Assembly: GCF_034190915.1 (NCBI RefSeq) | Contig: NW_026947485.1 | Span: 49,583,019 to 49,647,018 of the forward strand | Direction: 5' to 3' | Origin: Cavia porcellus | Taxonomy: Eukaryota > Chordata > Mammalia > Rodentia > Caviidae | DNA: 64,000 bases | Shown: positions 46,424 to 59,812 of the stretch, piece by piece | Layout of the letters: every line of letters starts with the position of its first letter | How positions within the stretch are numbered: position 1 is the stretch's first letter | Notes under the pieces: generated by a model | Database searches by the model: none | What the model was told of the DNA's origin: nothing | The model's input: only the letters and a program-made list of their open reading frames with translations | Made by a program: the position numbers and the translations under genes

Positions 46424-48750
46424 AAACTATCATAAATAAAAAATATACACAATTCCCAGGGATTTAAAGTGTAATAAATGACACATTTCTTTATTTTCTA
46501 AATCTACTTACTTTCACTTGTAGGCCTCATTCATCAAAGCTGGGGAGAAGTCCAATACCACTCATTCAGTGCAGCTCCCCTCTCTCCTGAGATTTCAAGA
46601 CTTGGAGAAGAATGTAAGTGATGTCACTTTTATTTTCCTCCCCTGCTGGCAGCACTTTCTCTTTGCTCAGCTCAGCCACTGAAAACTATGAGGCTCTCAA
46701 TGCGTCAGTCCTTGGTGATCATCTCTTGCATAGGCTCCACAGTTTTGTCATATGGCAACTCTCTTGCTGATCCTTAAGAACTAACCTCTAACCTCTAACC
46801 TCTAACCTCTAACCTCTAACCTCTCCCTGAGGTTAGAGATCCATCCTTTACTTAACTCTCGAAGTTCATTTGTGGTTATTGAATCACCTGAATGAGAATG
46901 ATTGTTACGATTAAGATACTATAATCATTCAAGGCACTGCTATATTCTCAACACTAAGCCTATGAAGAGATTGTCTCAGAACAGCATGTCTTCTTTCTAC
47001 CATCACCAGTTATCCTTTTATCCTTACATGCTCACATACATGTCTGTTCATTTAACTGTCTTGGGACAAAAAGTTCTGAATCTGGGTTTGACTCTCTTGG
47101 GATACTTGATAGGAGCACAGAAAAAGAAAGAGATACTAATTTTTATATGATGAGTATATAGTAATAAATAGAGAATAATTACAAAAAGAAATTCAAGAAA
47201 AGGAAACACCAATACATTTCTTTGGTAAGTCAATCAATAGTAAGAAGTAGTATCAAATTTCTTTTCACATTTCTATTCTATCCTTCTAAACTCATACTGT
47301 CTCTTGTCCATATTCAAGCTTTCAGGAAGAATACTTTATACACTTTCCACTTAGATTAACTCTGTTTTATGATTCATTATGAGGTCTTGGAATGAAAGGA
47401 GGGATGCTCACCTTTGAAAAAATACGTGGGCATTAAAAATGAACACCTTTGTGGGAGCCATGTTGAGATAAAGTATAGAAACCCTTCCAAAATGTTTGGG
47501 CCCCATGTAAGCCACTGAGGAAAGTTCAGCTAATTCCTGAAACTGACCCTTTTGAACTATTCTGTCAATCTGAAGGAGATTTAATAATTTAATGATGTAA
47601 AACATAATGCAATGTGTGTGCATTCTTATTTTCAAAGATTTATACTGTAAACTTCACACTCAAAACAGTAGTGGGCACTATAATATAAAAGCATACTTGA
47701 AAGTCAAATATCAACCCTTCTTACTAGAGTAAAAGAAAGCTTAAGATAGAGACACTTGGAGCAGATGATAAAGTATGATTAATTGCTCCTTAACTGTTTG
47801 AGAAATCTAGTGTTTCTTTTTCATGTTTTATAATTCCTGTTTTCATGGTGGTATTGTTATTGTTCATACCATTTCCATCCTCTTACTCCTTGACAATTAT
47901 TCTTCTGTTCAATTTTATGATGCCAGTATATCTTTTAAGAATCTTCCTAACACTCATTCTTAATTTCTTCTCTTCTAAATCCATGTTATTTCAAAATAAT
48001 TTCACCTAAAATTGGAAACTTGCATAACCACAAAATAGTTATTCTCAAATACTTATGCCTCATCCAACTCACCTCTCCATTTATAAGCTGAGTGTTCATC
48101 CAGTCACATCAGCCAGATACCTGGATCTCAACTACTATTCATTGTTTATACTTTATCAGTCATCAAGCCCAGCAATTCATCTTCTAACTATAGACCAAAT
48201 TCACTCTATTCCCTGTTGCCATTGACTTGATTCAAATTTTCATTATTTATTATCTCGTTCCCTGAACTTCCTCTCTAATTCACCTTTCTGTTTCCAGACT
48301 TGCTGTTTCCAACACATTTTCTTTGTCAACTATTTATTAAATGAAAAGTGAGTAGTGTAAATCCCTTTTTTAAAATCCAACTGTTCTTGTCTCTCTCAAC
48401 ACTCTTGGCTGCATCAACAAAAATGCAACTCAAAATGGCTTATAAGAAAAATATTTGCATATATAGATATAGATGTAATTTTGAATTTTAAAGTCCAGAA
48501 GTAGAAGTATAGTCATATCTACCTATTCCTCCAAGGACATCAGCAGTCTGTCCCTCTGCACCTCTAAGGTTGCTTGCTTTCTGCTTTATTCTTAGGCAGA
48601 CACTCCCAAGAGGTAGCAAAATGAGTACAAACAGCTCTAAAATTAAAATTTTTTCAATTTCAGATCTCTGGCAGAAAGAGGGCACCTCCTTTCTTATATT
48701 TTCAATTAAATTTAGGGGAAAATGTTCTCGTCCTATATTGGGTGGCATGA
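46424..48750. other. Unique DNA with a 7-bp satellite at 46,781-46,824
   Basis: No exon recognised. 47,860-48,330 has the look of an old repeat (C/T-rich, many short Ser/Leu codons) that I cannot name. Confidence 0.4.
46781..46840. repeat. (CTAACCT)n array with inverted end
   Basis: Six and a third copies of the heptamer CTAACCT (46,781-46,824), followed by CCCTGA and then GGTTAGAG, the complement of the array. This forms a potential hairpin. The unit differs from vertebrate CCCTAA telomere DNA by length and order. Confidence 0.92.
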
Positions 48751-49207
48751 ACACCCCTATTGTAGATAGAATAATTCCATCAAAGGTGGTCATGTTTAAA
48801 TCCGCAGAACCTGAAACTGTGTTACCTTGCATAGTAAAAGGAATTTTGCAGATATAATTGAACACCTTCAGATTCAGAGCTTTCACAAATTATTCAGATG
48901 AGCCCAATATAATTACAGAGTCTTTATGAGAGGCAAGAGGAGGTATAGTCATAATCAGAACAATGATGACAAAAGAAGAGGTCAGAGAAAGATTTGAAAC
49001 AGACTCTGCTGCTGTTCTTGACAATGCAGGTAGGAGCCACAAGCCATAAAATGCAGGTAACACAATCAACTGGAAAAAAACATTTTTCTTTAAGGCAGCA
49101 GAATGCTGATACCTTGATTATGGACGTTTGATCTCCAGGATTGTAAGATAATAAACTTACATTTAAAACACTGCTGGTGGTAATTTATTGCAGCAAAAAT
49201 AAGTAAT
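48750..49207 (+). mobile_element. MLT1-type MaLR LTR
   Basis: TTGTAGATAGAATAATTCCA, GTTACCTTGCATAGTAAAAG, TTTTGCAGATATAATTGAA, then GATTGTAAGATAATAAACTT and a GTAATTTATTGCAGCAAAAA end with TAATTAATA. The order is that of MLT1. The antisense 132-codon frame (48,886-48,488) overlaps it and is not a gene. Confidence 0.8.
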
Positions 49208-49209
49208 TA

Positions 49210-52200
49210 ATATAACTTTTAACTATTACTGTGACTATGAGGATGGCATTCTTTGATGACCAGACCTCAGTCATGTGCCCATTAAGGTAGGACTGTTTGA
49301 TTCATCCAGAAATATGAAAGAAACATGGTCCTCCAAGGAAAATTGAAATATTGTTACCTGCATGCATAGGGAAGACGCCTGATGGTGAAATTAACAAATG
49401 TCCTTTATAGACCCTCATCACCTTCCAAATGAATACTCTCACAAGAACTATCAATGGAACCTAACATTTGGCTATTTCTTTCTGTGCTGTTTCTTTATTC
49501 CTTTTGAGTATCCTCTGCCTGTACAACCCTTTCTTCCTTTTTCATCTAACTCTTACTTGTCCTTGAATTCAACTCACCATTCCTCTCTAGAATATCTTCC
49601 TGAATGGCCTGAGTGGGGCGACCTTTCTTTATCACACTCCTATTATAATATTTATCACACTAGATTAAACCCAATTGTCATTCTCAAAACCAATCATAGT
49701 ATTGTGCTGGAAAAGACATTTAAACTTGATTTTATAAACAAAATAGAATATTAGCTACTTTTAAAACTTATTTGCATGGAAAGAAAATATCAACATGGCA
49801 GAAAGGATTCAATATGACTGCATTTGAGACAGCTCAATACGCTGGCATTTCTTTTTTATACCTTTCTCTAAAAAGATTGCATATGCACTTAGAAATCTAA
49901 TCTTTATGTGATAATTGATAGAATTATTACTCGAGTTTCTTGAAGTTGGAAACAATTGCCATCCACAGATAAAATAACTTTCAATTTCTGCTGTGACTCT
50001 TGACACGATTGCTATTTACTTTAGAATTTAATTTAAGAAAAATAAAACTAATGCTAATATTGAGGGGTCTGATTAGATTTGAATTTAACCCTCCTTGCTT
50101 AAAATAGCACAATAAAGTCGATAAAAAAGGATGTTTCAGTTCTTGTTCTTGTTTTCTAATACGAATTGATTTGCTTCATGCCAATAAATCCTCCTGACAT
50201 TTTATAGTCATGGCACTAAATCACTAAAGCATCCATGTCAAATGGAAAGGCTGCTGCAAGTAATAGTATTAAATGATGATTTTTAGGTCCTGTCACCAAG
50301 TTTAAAATTTATTCTTGATGAGGTATTGGATTTATATGTTAATGGCTATATTTCACTAGTGCGCCTAATATATATCTCTGCTACAGTCTATTTATACTAA
50401 AAAGTTATTAAACCTCCAAAGATCCTTTGACTGAGAAAGTTTTGAAATAAATCAATGAAAATGAGCCTGGCTTATTTTCTGAGCATGGCATGTCATGACT
50501 GTTTGACAGAATGAGCACAATGTTTGCTTGTTTTTAATCCAATAATATCCCTTAATTTTTGCAAGATGTGGAAAGCAGTTTGATGGACCACAGGAAATAG
50601 ATCCAGTTATTTCATGCACAGAATGAGGCATGAAGGGCGAAAAGGAAATAGCAACATTTTTAAGAGTCAGTTGTCCTCCTTTTTAAAAAGTGAGGCTTTC
50701 TTTTATTTTAACATCAAACCTAGATTTCGCTAGGGAATTTTATGTAACTGCAGTGCTAATTAGTCTGATGTGGCTGTTCTTATACATACTCGTTCTGTAT
50801 TATTATCATTACTTAATTTGCAAACCTAAAAAAGTTTAAATTTAAGGAAATAAGTGAGTAAGCAGCTGTATTTCACCATGCTAGCTCTAAAGTAATTCTA
50901 AAGAAATGAAGTGATTCTTTACAAAGTTATTCAGTGTTGACACCTAAAGATATCTTCTCATAATTTGACCCCTAGTAGAGCGCCCTACCTTTTGTCCCAT
51001 CTCCAGCCTTGGCCTACTTGCCCTCATCAGCTGCTGTTCATAATCCGCTCCATAGCTCTGCTTCAGGAAGGAACAGCTTGACCTGAGTTGTGACACAGCA
51101 TCCTCAGCTTCTTTGTAATTATTTTGATGTTTAAATGTTTTGGGAACTCATAAAGGAAAGATTTTGTGATTTTTTTTGTTCGAATTTCAGTACAATGGAC
51201 TTCTTTGAGGATTAGCCTATAATTGTCTTTGTTCCTTGCCTATAGAAAGAAGAGTCTATGTATATATACATATTTTTGAATGGTAATTTTCTGATGATTT
51301 TAGTGGTACTGTATACTGGTAAAAACATAACCTTTTCTTACTCATCCAGAGAAATGCCACTAGAAGACCAAACTCTAACTGCTTTAGAAAAAGCATCTCA
51401 TTTGATTTTAAGAATGAGTTCTTTCCCTGGTGGTATGATCATAGAGGCAAGATCAGAATATTCTCGCAAATTAAAAACTTGATCAAAATTGTTACTCATT
51501 TTTTTTCTGCATAGCATGATAAAAAAAAATGCGTAGTTCTTTGTTCAGACTTTACTTGATGTATCCGGGTTCAACATATTTCAGTGTCACATGTAGGGTT
51601 TTCTTTTCAAAAGGGTTTTTTTTTTAATCCAAAGGGAAAGATTCCTGACATCGCAACACAGACAGTACTTAAAAGTGAAGAAAATCAGCTTAGCAAAAGC
51701 CTTAGAACCATTTAAGGCATGGTTTATAGTAGCAGCTTTGTTGGAGAGCTATCTCTGGTGTGAGAAGAAGCTCGACACCGAGGAACACGTAGCTGGGAGT
51801 TTTCATGGTGAGATGGATGATCCGCCAGGGCCAGGCAGGGTTCATAGTGGGATGGCCAGTCGGAAAGGGGGCTGAGCCCTCCTGGCAAGGAGAGTGGGCT
51901 TTGGAATGAAGCCTGAGTCACATCTGATTCATAAAACTGTAAGGGAATAATTTCAGAAGCAAATGAGACTTTGTTATATGGAAAAAGGCAGAGCCTCTTC
52001 AGACTGAAAACTCCAGGCCTGAAGCATTGATTGCTGCTACCCAACATCAAAGCTATTCCCAGTCACCGAGGGCCTTTGCCCCACTGACAGAGATGGGTCC
52101 TCAAGGGAGCAACGGCAGATTTCACCTTAATGGATTTCACCCCTGTGAAGTTCCCCAACTCTCAAACTTGAGAATTAAGAAAAGAATTCTAATTCAGGCA

Positions 52201-53915
52201 GAGAGCTGCATCTGAGTAACTTCTTGTTTGTAGGTAACACTGGAGTCCCAGGAGGTGGACTAGGCAGAATGGCGGAGATGTTAAGACACCAGGAGGTGTA
52301 GCACAAGAGTGCCTCAGGAGGAAGGCAGGAAATGGGCCCCACATTTAGAACTGTCAGAAAAAAATACAGGAAAATGTTAAATTTGAATTTCACATAAGAA
52401 ATAAATAATTTTTACTTTCACTGTGTCCTAACTATGGCACAGGACATGCTTATATTTTTCAATTTTCCATTATTTAATATTCAGATTTAACTGAGTATCC
52501 TGCATTTTCTATTTACTGATATGACAGCCCTAGGTATATACCATACCAAGAGCATGGACCTGTCCCTGAGAAGGAGCATTTAGTAAAATTTCAATACTGG
52601 ATTATCATGATCAAATCTGAGCATTTGACAACAAGGTGAAGATAGATCAGACAGTACAAGACTGTTGTTAATGTGGGGAATCTTAGAGAAATAAAAACAA
52701 AAGTGAAGGACTTTGTTAAAAGGGTACAAGCAAAAACCATGCCATTCTGAATCACAACAGTTGTCTGTTCAGTCCAATATTCTGTCTACCAGTTGCACCA
52801 TAAAATGTTTTGTAAAAATCATGGCAAGGTAAATAAAACCTCCGTCTCAAATCTGGAGACTTTGTGTTCAGGCCGTTTTGACAAACCTAGTACAAATCGC
52901 TTAAGTGTCTAAGCATCCTCAATACATGACAGTACCTGTACATGTTTCTATTCTATTCTCAGGTGTTAAGACTATTTCCCAAAAGTCCCTCACACACTAG
53001 GGTTTCCTGGACTGAATAAAAATGACATAAGATTAGAAGAAAGCTATTTATCTTCACTTCTTTCTTTATTTATTTTTGATTTTTACAAACCCTTGTGTCG
53101 AGGGCTGTCTTATCTTTACTTCTGAAGCCCTCTCTTTATCATCAAAATCAAATCTCTTTCTTTTTTGGCTCAAGACCCTTCACTGTCTGGTTTTGTCCCC
53201 CACCTTCCCTCTCTGTTTCATAATTGATTCTCTCCCTTTTGCTCCTGTCTTGTAAGTCCATTTGCTCTTTAGGTAACTTGAGACTATGTACTCTTCCCCT
53301 TCCTGGAAATATCATTTTACATCTGCCCCCATCCACTAATGCTGCTTGATTCCTTTCTTTTACTTAAAGCTCACTTCTTCCAAAAGTGTTTCTTAACCAT
53401 CCACTTGGTTGTGATAGTGATCTTTGCACATGCTCATCAGGATGTAATGTGCTCACACAACATTTAAATGCAAAGCCCTCTATGTGACAGCATTTTCTTG
53501 CATGATTATTATTCATGTCTTTTTGTAACTTCGTCCCTTACCGGGCAAATGATCTTCCTTTGCTCAACCAACATGAAGGGTCTACAGTCACGTTTCTTTT
53601 CCTAAAATTTGTATTGCAATACTGGAGACTATAGATATGAAATAAATATTGTTGGTCTTCTAATAGTAATGGTTACTCTATTGACTCAGTAGTATATTGA
53701 CTCAACTGACTTAACCAAAGCCTGACATAGTTCAAAAAGCAATTCTTTTCTTTGAGGTTGACTTAGGAAAGGGTGATTTACCAGCAAAATGATAAAAGCG
53801 AGCTCAGGTAAAATGATTATAAGTAAGCATAACAATGCTTTGAAACTTTAGAAAAATGCAGTGCCGATTTTTAGACCTCCTCCATAGTAATAAAAATGTG
53901 GTATAAAATTTCAGT
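49210..53915. other. Repeat-poor unique DNA
   Basis: No SINE, LTR or L1 signature was recognised in about 4.7 kb, the longest such stretch. 50,040-50,900 is AT-rich with several TAAT-type core motifs and few runs. Short plus frames (for example 49,398-49,754, 118 codons, and 51,258-51,482) show no recognised domain or splice context. Confidence 0.45.
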
Positions 53916-54065
53916 GTGGTGAGTATGGTGATGTACACCTGTAATGCCAGCATTTCAGAGGCTGAGGCAAGAGGAACACACCAAGTTCAAAGCCAGCCTG
54001 GGCTACAAAGTGAGTCCAAAGTCAGCCTGAACTACATAATAAGATTCTGTCTCAAACAAACAAAC
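53916..54065 (+). mobile_element. B1-type SINE
   Basis: ATGGTGATGTACACCTGTAA, TTTCAGAGGCTGAGGCAAG, TTCAAAGCCAGCCTGGGCTA, with a second related unit CAAAGTCAGCCTGAACTAC, then TCTGTCTCAAAC and an A-rich tail. It is the most complete B1 on the plus strand here; the internal B1 duplication is visible. Confidence 0.9.
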
Positions 54066-55918
54066 AAAACATTCAATATTGTTGACATACTGTTGGAAAC
54101 ATAACATTAGAACATTAAACCATAGGTGAAAGAAATGAAAGAGTTTTGAGGTGACTTTAATTTCAAATTCAAAAGATCAAACAAATTATGTAAATGTTTT
54201 AAAGATAGTATACTTGGTATTTTGCATGTTCATTAAAATACATATCTGGAAGAAACAAAGTACTGAATTGAGAGTTCCTGCATATCGAGAATGTGTCATT
54301 GTGATACAGTTAAGAAGCAGACATTACTCTGAATATTTAAAACAGATGGAGTTCAATATAGGGAGGAATTAGTCACACAGAGGATAAGACCAAGAAGAAC
54401 CAGAGAGGCAACCCAGCAACAAACAACTCTAAAAGGATAAAGGGCAGTCAGTGTTAGCAAAGCCCAAGGTGAATGGCACCCAGAAAATTCAGGGATCATA
54501 CTGGCCTGCAACTGAGGTGCTAAAAGGAAAGTGACAACTGCCCAACCTGCACACAAAGCAGAGTAGACAGGGTAGCAGTACCCTGGCTTCTTGCTTCCTC
54601 CAACCCACTAGGCTCCTGCCAGTGCCTCCAGTTGCTCAGCTCTGTGTGTAAACCAACGAAGACAAAAGTCTTTAGACTGTGTGTAAACCACAGAGGTAAA
54701 AGTCCCAAATATGTCACAAGGAACTGAGCAGGAAAATGATGGAGGATTCATCTAAATACAAAGCAGCTCAGGACTTTGTAAGGATTCTCATTAGTTCACA
54801 ATCTCTTAATTCATAACTACTTATTTATTTACTGACTTTCTTATTTTTCAGATAATTAGAGGCAGAATCATCAACCAGTCATTTTCTTTTCTTTTTTTCT
54901 TTTTAATTTTCGTATGGTAAATCACAGAGATACAGTATAAAACAATGAGGGACAAAAGCCAGAATGTAGCTATGTAGAGGTAAAACACGATGACTTTTAA
55001 CATAATGCCTGTTTGCACAAAGGAAGCTTTGGCATGTGTTAGGTTTAATTTATGCATTTACTTACATTTGAAAAGTATCTTTAGATCTTTACTGCACTGG
55101 CTGCTTCTACATAAAAGATGGTATTTTGAAGATTTCATTTTTCTAGGTCTGCATGGATGTGTCTGTGTTGAGAGGGAGTTGGGGATGGTGGCGATGCGGC
55201 TAGACTTCAAAATCAAAGGAAATGTGAACTCCTAGAGAGATGTGTGCCAGTCAGTGTAAGTGTGCTTTTGTGGACAATAAGGCTATTTTTCATATTGTTA
55301 TCATTAAATGTCAAAATACATGATATTCTAAAAATAAAAATTCTAGCCTTGTGCACTTGCATTTTACACTGGAGAGGAGAGCACCCATCACACAGGAAGC
55401 TTCAGGCATGGGCTGTGTGACATGGCTCACAAAGTCTGTTCACACCACGCTGTGGTAGAGAATGGTGCCTTCCGCTGCTCTGCAGATTACTTAGAAAGCC
55501 ACAGTCACACATGATGTGACGGTGAGTAGGAAATCTTCACCCAAGTGCCCAAGAAGTTGATTTACTGTGTACTGTGTACTGCGATGCAGACACAGAGGTG
55601 AAAAAAGATAGGCAAGAGGCCAAAGTCAAATTTTAATCATTATTGAATCCATTCTAATGAAAATTTCCATGTTACAAATATCAATTTATGCCTAACGTGG
55701 TTAAATTTGACACTATCGAGGAAAATTTTCTGCAAATATTTATCAAGCTAAGACATTTGTTTAGCACACAGCAGCCTGAGTAAATGATTTGTATTTCTGC
55801 CAAGAGAAGTCAGGAATAATAAAAGCTGATAAAATATCAACAAAAGCACCGGTTAGGACACCAAACACTTCAGTGATATAGGTAGAGAAGAGACATAGGC
55901 TACATTCTAATATGATAT
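54066..55918. other. Unique DNA, no feature recognised
   Basis: A short triplication of TACTGTG occurs at 55,564-55,580. No exon or transposon signature. Confidence 0.4.
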
Positions 55919-55932
55919 AAAGACTGAGAAAG

Positions 55933-56021
55933 GGGCTGGGGGTTTAGCTCAGCTGCGTAAGTGCCTGCTTGGCAAACACGAGGTCGTGAGTTCAATCCGT
56001 GGCACCAAAAAAAAAAAAAAA
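55933..56021 (+). mobile_element. ID-type SINE
   Basis: GGGGCTGGGGGTTTAGCTCA start, box B-like GAGTTCAATCC, GGCACC and poly(A). AAAGACTG is repeated at 55,919-55,926 and 56,022-56,029. Confidence 0.92.
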
Positions 56022-56029
56022 AAAGACTG

Positions 56030-59000
56030 GGATAGATTGTAAGAAAGGATATTTAACTATGGTAGTTCATTTATTCTAAAAGTTATTCAGGAAGGAAAAG
56101 AAAAAAGAGAACAGTAGTCAAGCCCCAGTGGCAGGAACAAGAGACATTTTTGTGCCTGTCAAGACGAGAGAAACCAATGCATAGTCTGAGGTTAAATTGA
56201 AAAAGCCCTATGGAAAAAATGAGAATGTGAGAATGACTACCTGGAAATCAAAACTCTAAATACACTTAAAGAAGTAGAGTGAGAAGGGATTAAAGGCCTT
56301 GGTTTCAAGGATTCTAAGATACGACTTATAAAAAAGATTTGAAACCACCTTGCCTCTGATAACTGATGGAAAGGAAAGAGAGCGATCTGATACACATAAT
56401 GCTTCGGAACAAAACTCATCACCTCAATGATCTGGTTTCAAGAGATTGCAGGATATAATGGATATGATAACCAAAGTAGGACACTAATATGAGTCACATC
56501 CAGGTTGCTATAGAAAAAGAAAGTCTATATAGTAAAACAAGAGAAGGCCATGGTCCCACATATGGTCACTTTCATTGTTAGCATAGCAAGGGAATAAGAT
56601 TACAGTGCAGGTACATGGTGAGCACTGGTGAAGTTGGGGACAAGTGCTAAGTGCACTGCATTTGCCAGCACTGGAACACCTGGAGGCAAATGGCAGAGTA
56701 TGGCAGTAGGATGATCACTGAGATAGAACTTTAATCATGGCTGGCAGGGGAAAGTGCTTACTGAGTAAGACAGTGTCCGTCATGGATAAAAAGACTAAAG
56801 CAGGAGCTCAGTTATTAAAACTAGCCACATAGTCAGAGTGGGATTAATAGCATATTTACTCTGGTGAGCATGGCATGAAGGATTTCCTTTAACTGAGAGA
56901 AAAGTCTAGTCCAGAGGCAGGTTGGACTGTTCTGGGTCATGTGCTCCTTCATGGGACTAGAAAGGGAGATATAGGTGAGAAACCAGATGAAGCAGGAGTG
57001 AACAAGCTAAGCACTGGTGGCTTTAATTTGATTGGGAAAGTAAGAGATTTCCATGTAGGTGTGAGAGATCTGTCTGAGGCTGGAGGAAAACCCTAGACTA
57101 GCTCTTAGGGCTAGAGCACAAGCAATCTACAAGAAGGGTCAGAGGAGATAAGCAAGTAGCAGTGATATCCAATTAATGTAAGTTGCATGTGTTCATATTA
57201 GTCCAAAGTCATTTTCATTTTACCCACACACACAGCCTCCACTCTTAATTGTTTTAAGGAATTTTTCTGTTTCTGTTTAAACTCTTTTGTTAACTTTGCA
57301 CCTGCTTCAAATGTTTAAACATTTTGAACCTTAAGTAGGTCTAATACTCTTGCTACAGTGCCTCATATAACTGAACAAGAATACCAAAACCTTTCAGATT
57401 TTCATTTAGTTGGTATTTGAATTGTATCTTATCTCATTTTCTAATGGACAGGTCTTCAACCTAAGTTATGTATTTCCTTTCAAAATCTAAATTTGTTTTG
57501 AAGAGGACAAGAGCATAATGTACTTGAAAATAAAGGATAAAGGATAATGTGCTAACATGAAAATAGAGTAGAAAGAAATCCGAGAAGAAGAAATTAGATG
57601 TTAGAAAGAGAGTAATGCTAAGAGCTCATAGCCGCACAGCTTGAGAAGTACTTGTCTAAATTCTTGTGACTGATTGAACTGGAATTATGTTACTTGCAAG
57701 CTCAATAGCCTATCATTCAGAAATAACAAGTAATACATTTGGTTGCATATGAATTATTCACAAAGCTGTGCCACTTATTACTACAGAACCAAACACAATG
57801 ATTATTTCTTTTCCAACAAACATTGAAATTTCGCCCAGTTTTGTTCTCATAGAAACCAGCAAGGTAACTTGATTATTATAGATAACCCATAAAAAACTGT
57901 TATGTTTGTGCCAGTGCCATGTCCCTTCAATAATCTGGACAATCTAATGTGTATTTTTAATATAAAATAAACAGAAAAATAGCTAATTCAGCCATATTGA
58001 ATGTTATATACATTCACTATCCATCTTAATTTCCTAATCAGTGAATAAGTACAGAGACACTTTGTCAAAATACCAGTGAAGTTTATTTTTAAATCTTTTT
58101 GTGATAGTACTTTTGTAAAAATACCTAAAGCTGTTACTGGAAGAAACTCACAATGTTGACTCTCTATTAAAGCTTTCAGTAACAACACGTGGCACACAAT
58201 TATCTGGGGAATTGAGGAGCTAATGAATAACAATTTGCCTAAAAGAAAAATGCATATACAATTATTCCTGATTTTTAGTGTTGACCAGATTAACTAAATC
58301 TATTGCTTGAGAAATGACCCAAGAGAATACTAAGAACAGAGATGAATATTAAGTTGAATTTATGCTATCATTTTATGGTAAATGTCAGGAAATCTCTTTA
58401 GTAACACTGACAGAGATAATAGAGGTCAACATGTCACAAGCAACTTTTGTGTGCCATTCACTTAATACTCTAAAAATATATACGTTGCATACTAAAAACT
58501 TTTCTGATTCATATAATCTTGAAGAAAAGAGCCCATTTTGAGTCAGAAATGATTTGTCTTATATGTAAGGGTAAATATATGATTATGAAACAATGACCTG
58601 AATGTTATCCTGAAATTTTCAGTTGTCCTTAATATTGCTTCTATGTCTACCTTCTCTAAAAGATGACTATACTTTTTTAATACAATATGAACATCTAATG
58701 CATTACTTAAATACCTCAATGACTTCCTCTCACCTAAAAGGCAAAGGCAAAATTATTTGAGTCTAATTCTTCACAGTTTATGACCTGTATGTCTGAAACG
58801 AAATTATGTGCCACACTGCAACCTGCAGAGTGCAAACTGGTTCTCAAGATCAATTCTCCTCTTCTCTGTTAGCAGCAGAAGCTTGCGTTTGAGCTGCCAC
58901 ATGACCTCCCAACAGGTTTCTAGTTGTAGCAACTGTGCCTTACCCTACTTCAGGTGTCACAGTTTTTATACAGAGAAAGTAGTAGGCACAGAGAAAAGAG

Positions 59001-59628
59001 CCTGGGGTATGAAATCCAAAACTTATCTACAACATCCTTATTAGATTGCCCCAGGATCATATGATGGCTGTGTTTCTTCCCCCAATAAAACCCTAAAGGA
59101 CTGTATAATTTTTTACACTGTAACAATACATGGAAAATATTTCAGAATATAGTGTCTCATAAGTGTGAGGCAGCTGCAAGTTAGTATACTCTGAGTACAT
59201 GCACAAAACGAAAAGTAACAAAATCAACAGAATAGCTAGGCTTTGGCCTGTAACCAACAACAACCAAAATTGGATCCAATACACTCATGAAGACTGAAAA
59301 TTCTCAGCATTTAAAGTATCTACTAGTGTGGACCAGTATTAATTGAAGGGGAAAATCAGTGGGCATTGTGGAATCCTGAGGATATCTATAGAAATTTTCA
59401 GCTATTCCTGGGTAAGAGTTAAGTGTGAGATTAATCTTCAGATTTATTTGTATCTTTTTCGATTATCACTATATATGTTTATATACAAGCTAAAAAATTT
59501 AGGAAACACTACATAGTTCTTAATCTTCTTATATCTAAGAAGCTCAGAACTGGAAAATATAATTAGTTATCAATGATAAAATAAATCTGAAATTCTACTT
59601 TCAGTATTACAAGAGACTAAAGACCTTG
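56030..59628. other. Unique AT-rich DNA, no feature recognised
   Basis: No transposon, exon or RNA-gene signature was identified in about 3.6 kb. Confidence 0.4.
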
Positions 59629-59629
59629 G

Positions 59630-59812
59630 GCTAGTGTGGTGGCATACACCACTAATTCCAGCTTCTCCGGAAACTGAAGTAGGAGGATCATAAATTCAAG
59701 GCAACTACACAGTGAAACTCGGACTTAAAAGAAAATTTAAAAAGGACTTGGGGAGAGCACTTGCTTCATATATGTGAGGTCCTCAATACAAAAATAAAAC
59801 AAAATCTTGAAA
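59630..59812 (+). mobile_element. B1 and ID composite SINE (B4-like)
   Basis: A B1 part (GTGTGGTGGCATACACCACT, CTGAAGTAGGAGGATCATAA, to 59,730) is followed by an ID part (GACTTGGGGAGAGCACTTGC, GAGGTCCTCAATAC) and an A-rich tail. Both are on the same strand, as in B4-type fusions of the two SINE classes. Confidence 0.7.

Noticed and set aside
48488..48886. 132-codon antisense frame
   Set aside because: It overlaps an MLT1-type LTR and has no domain I recognise.
49398..49754. 118-codon plus-strand frame in repeat-poor DNA
   Set aside because: Aromatic-rich AT-driven composition, no family resemblance, no splice sites I can defend.
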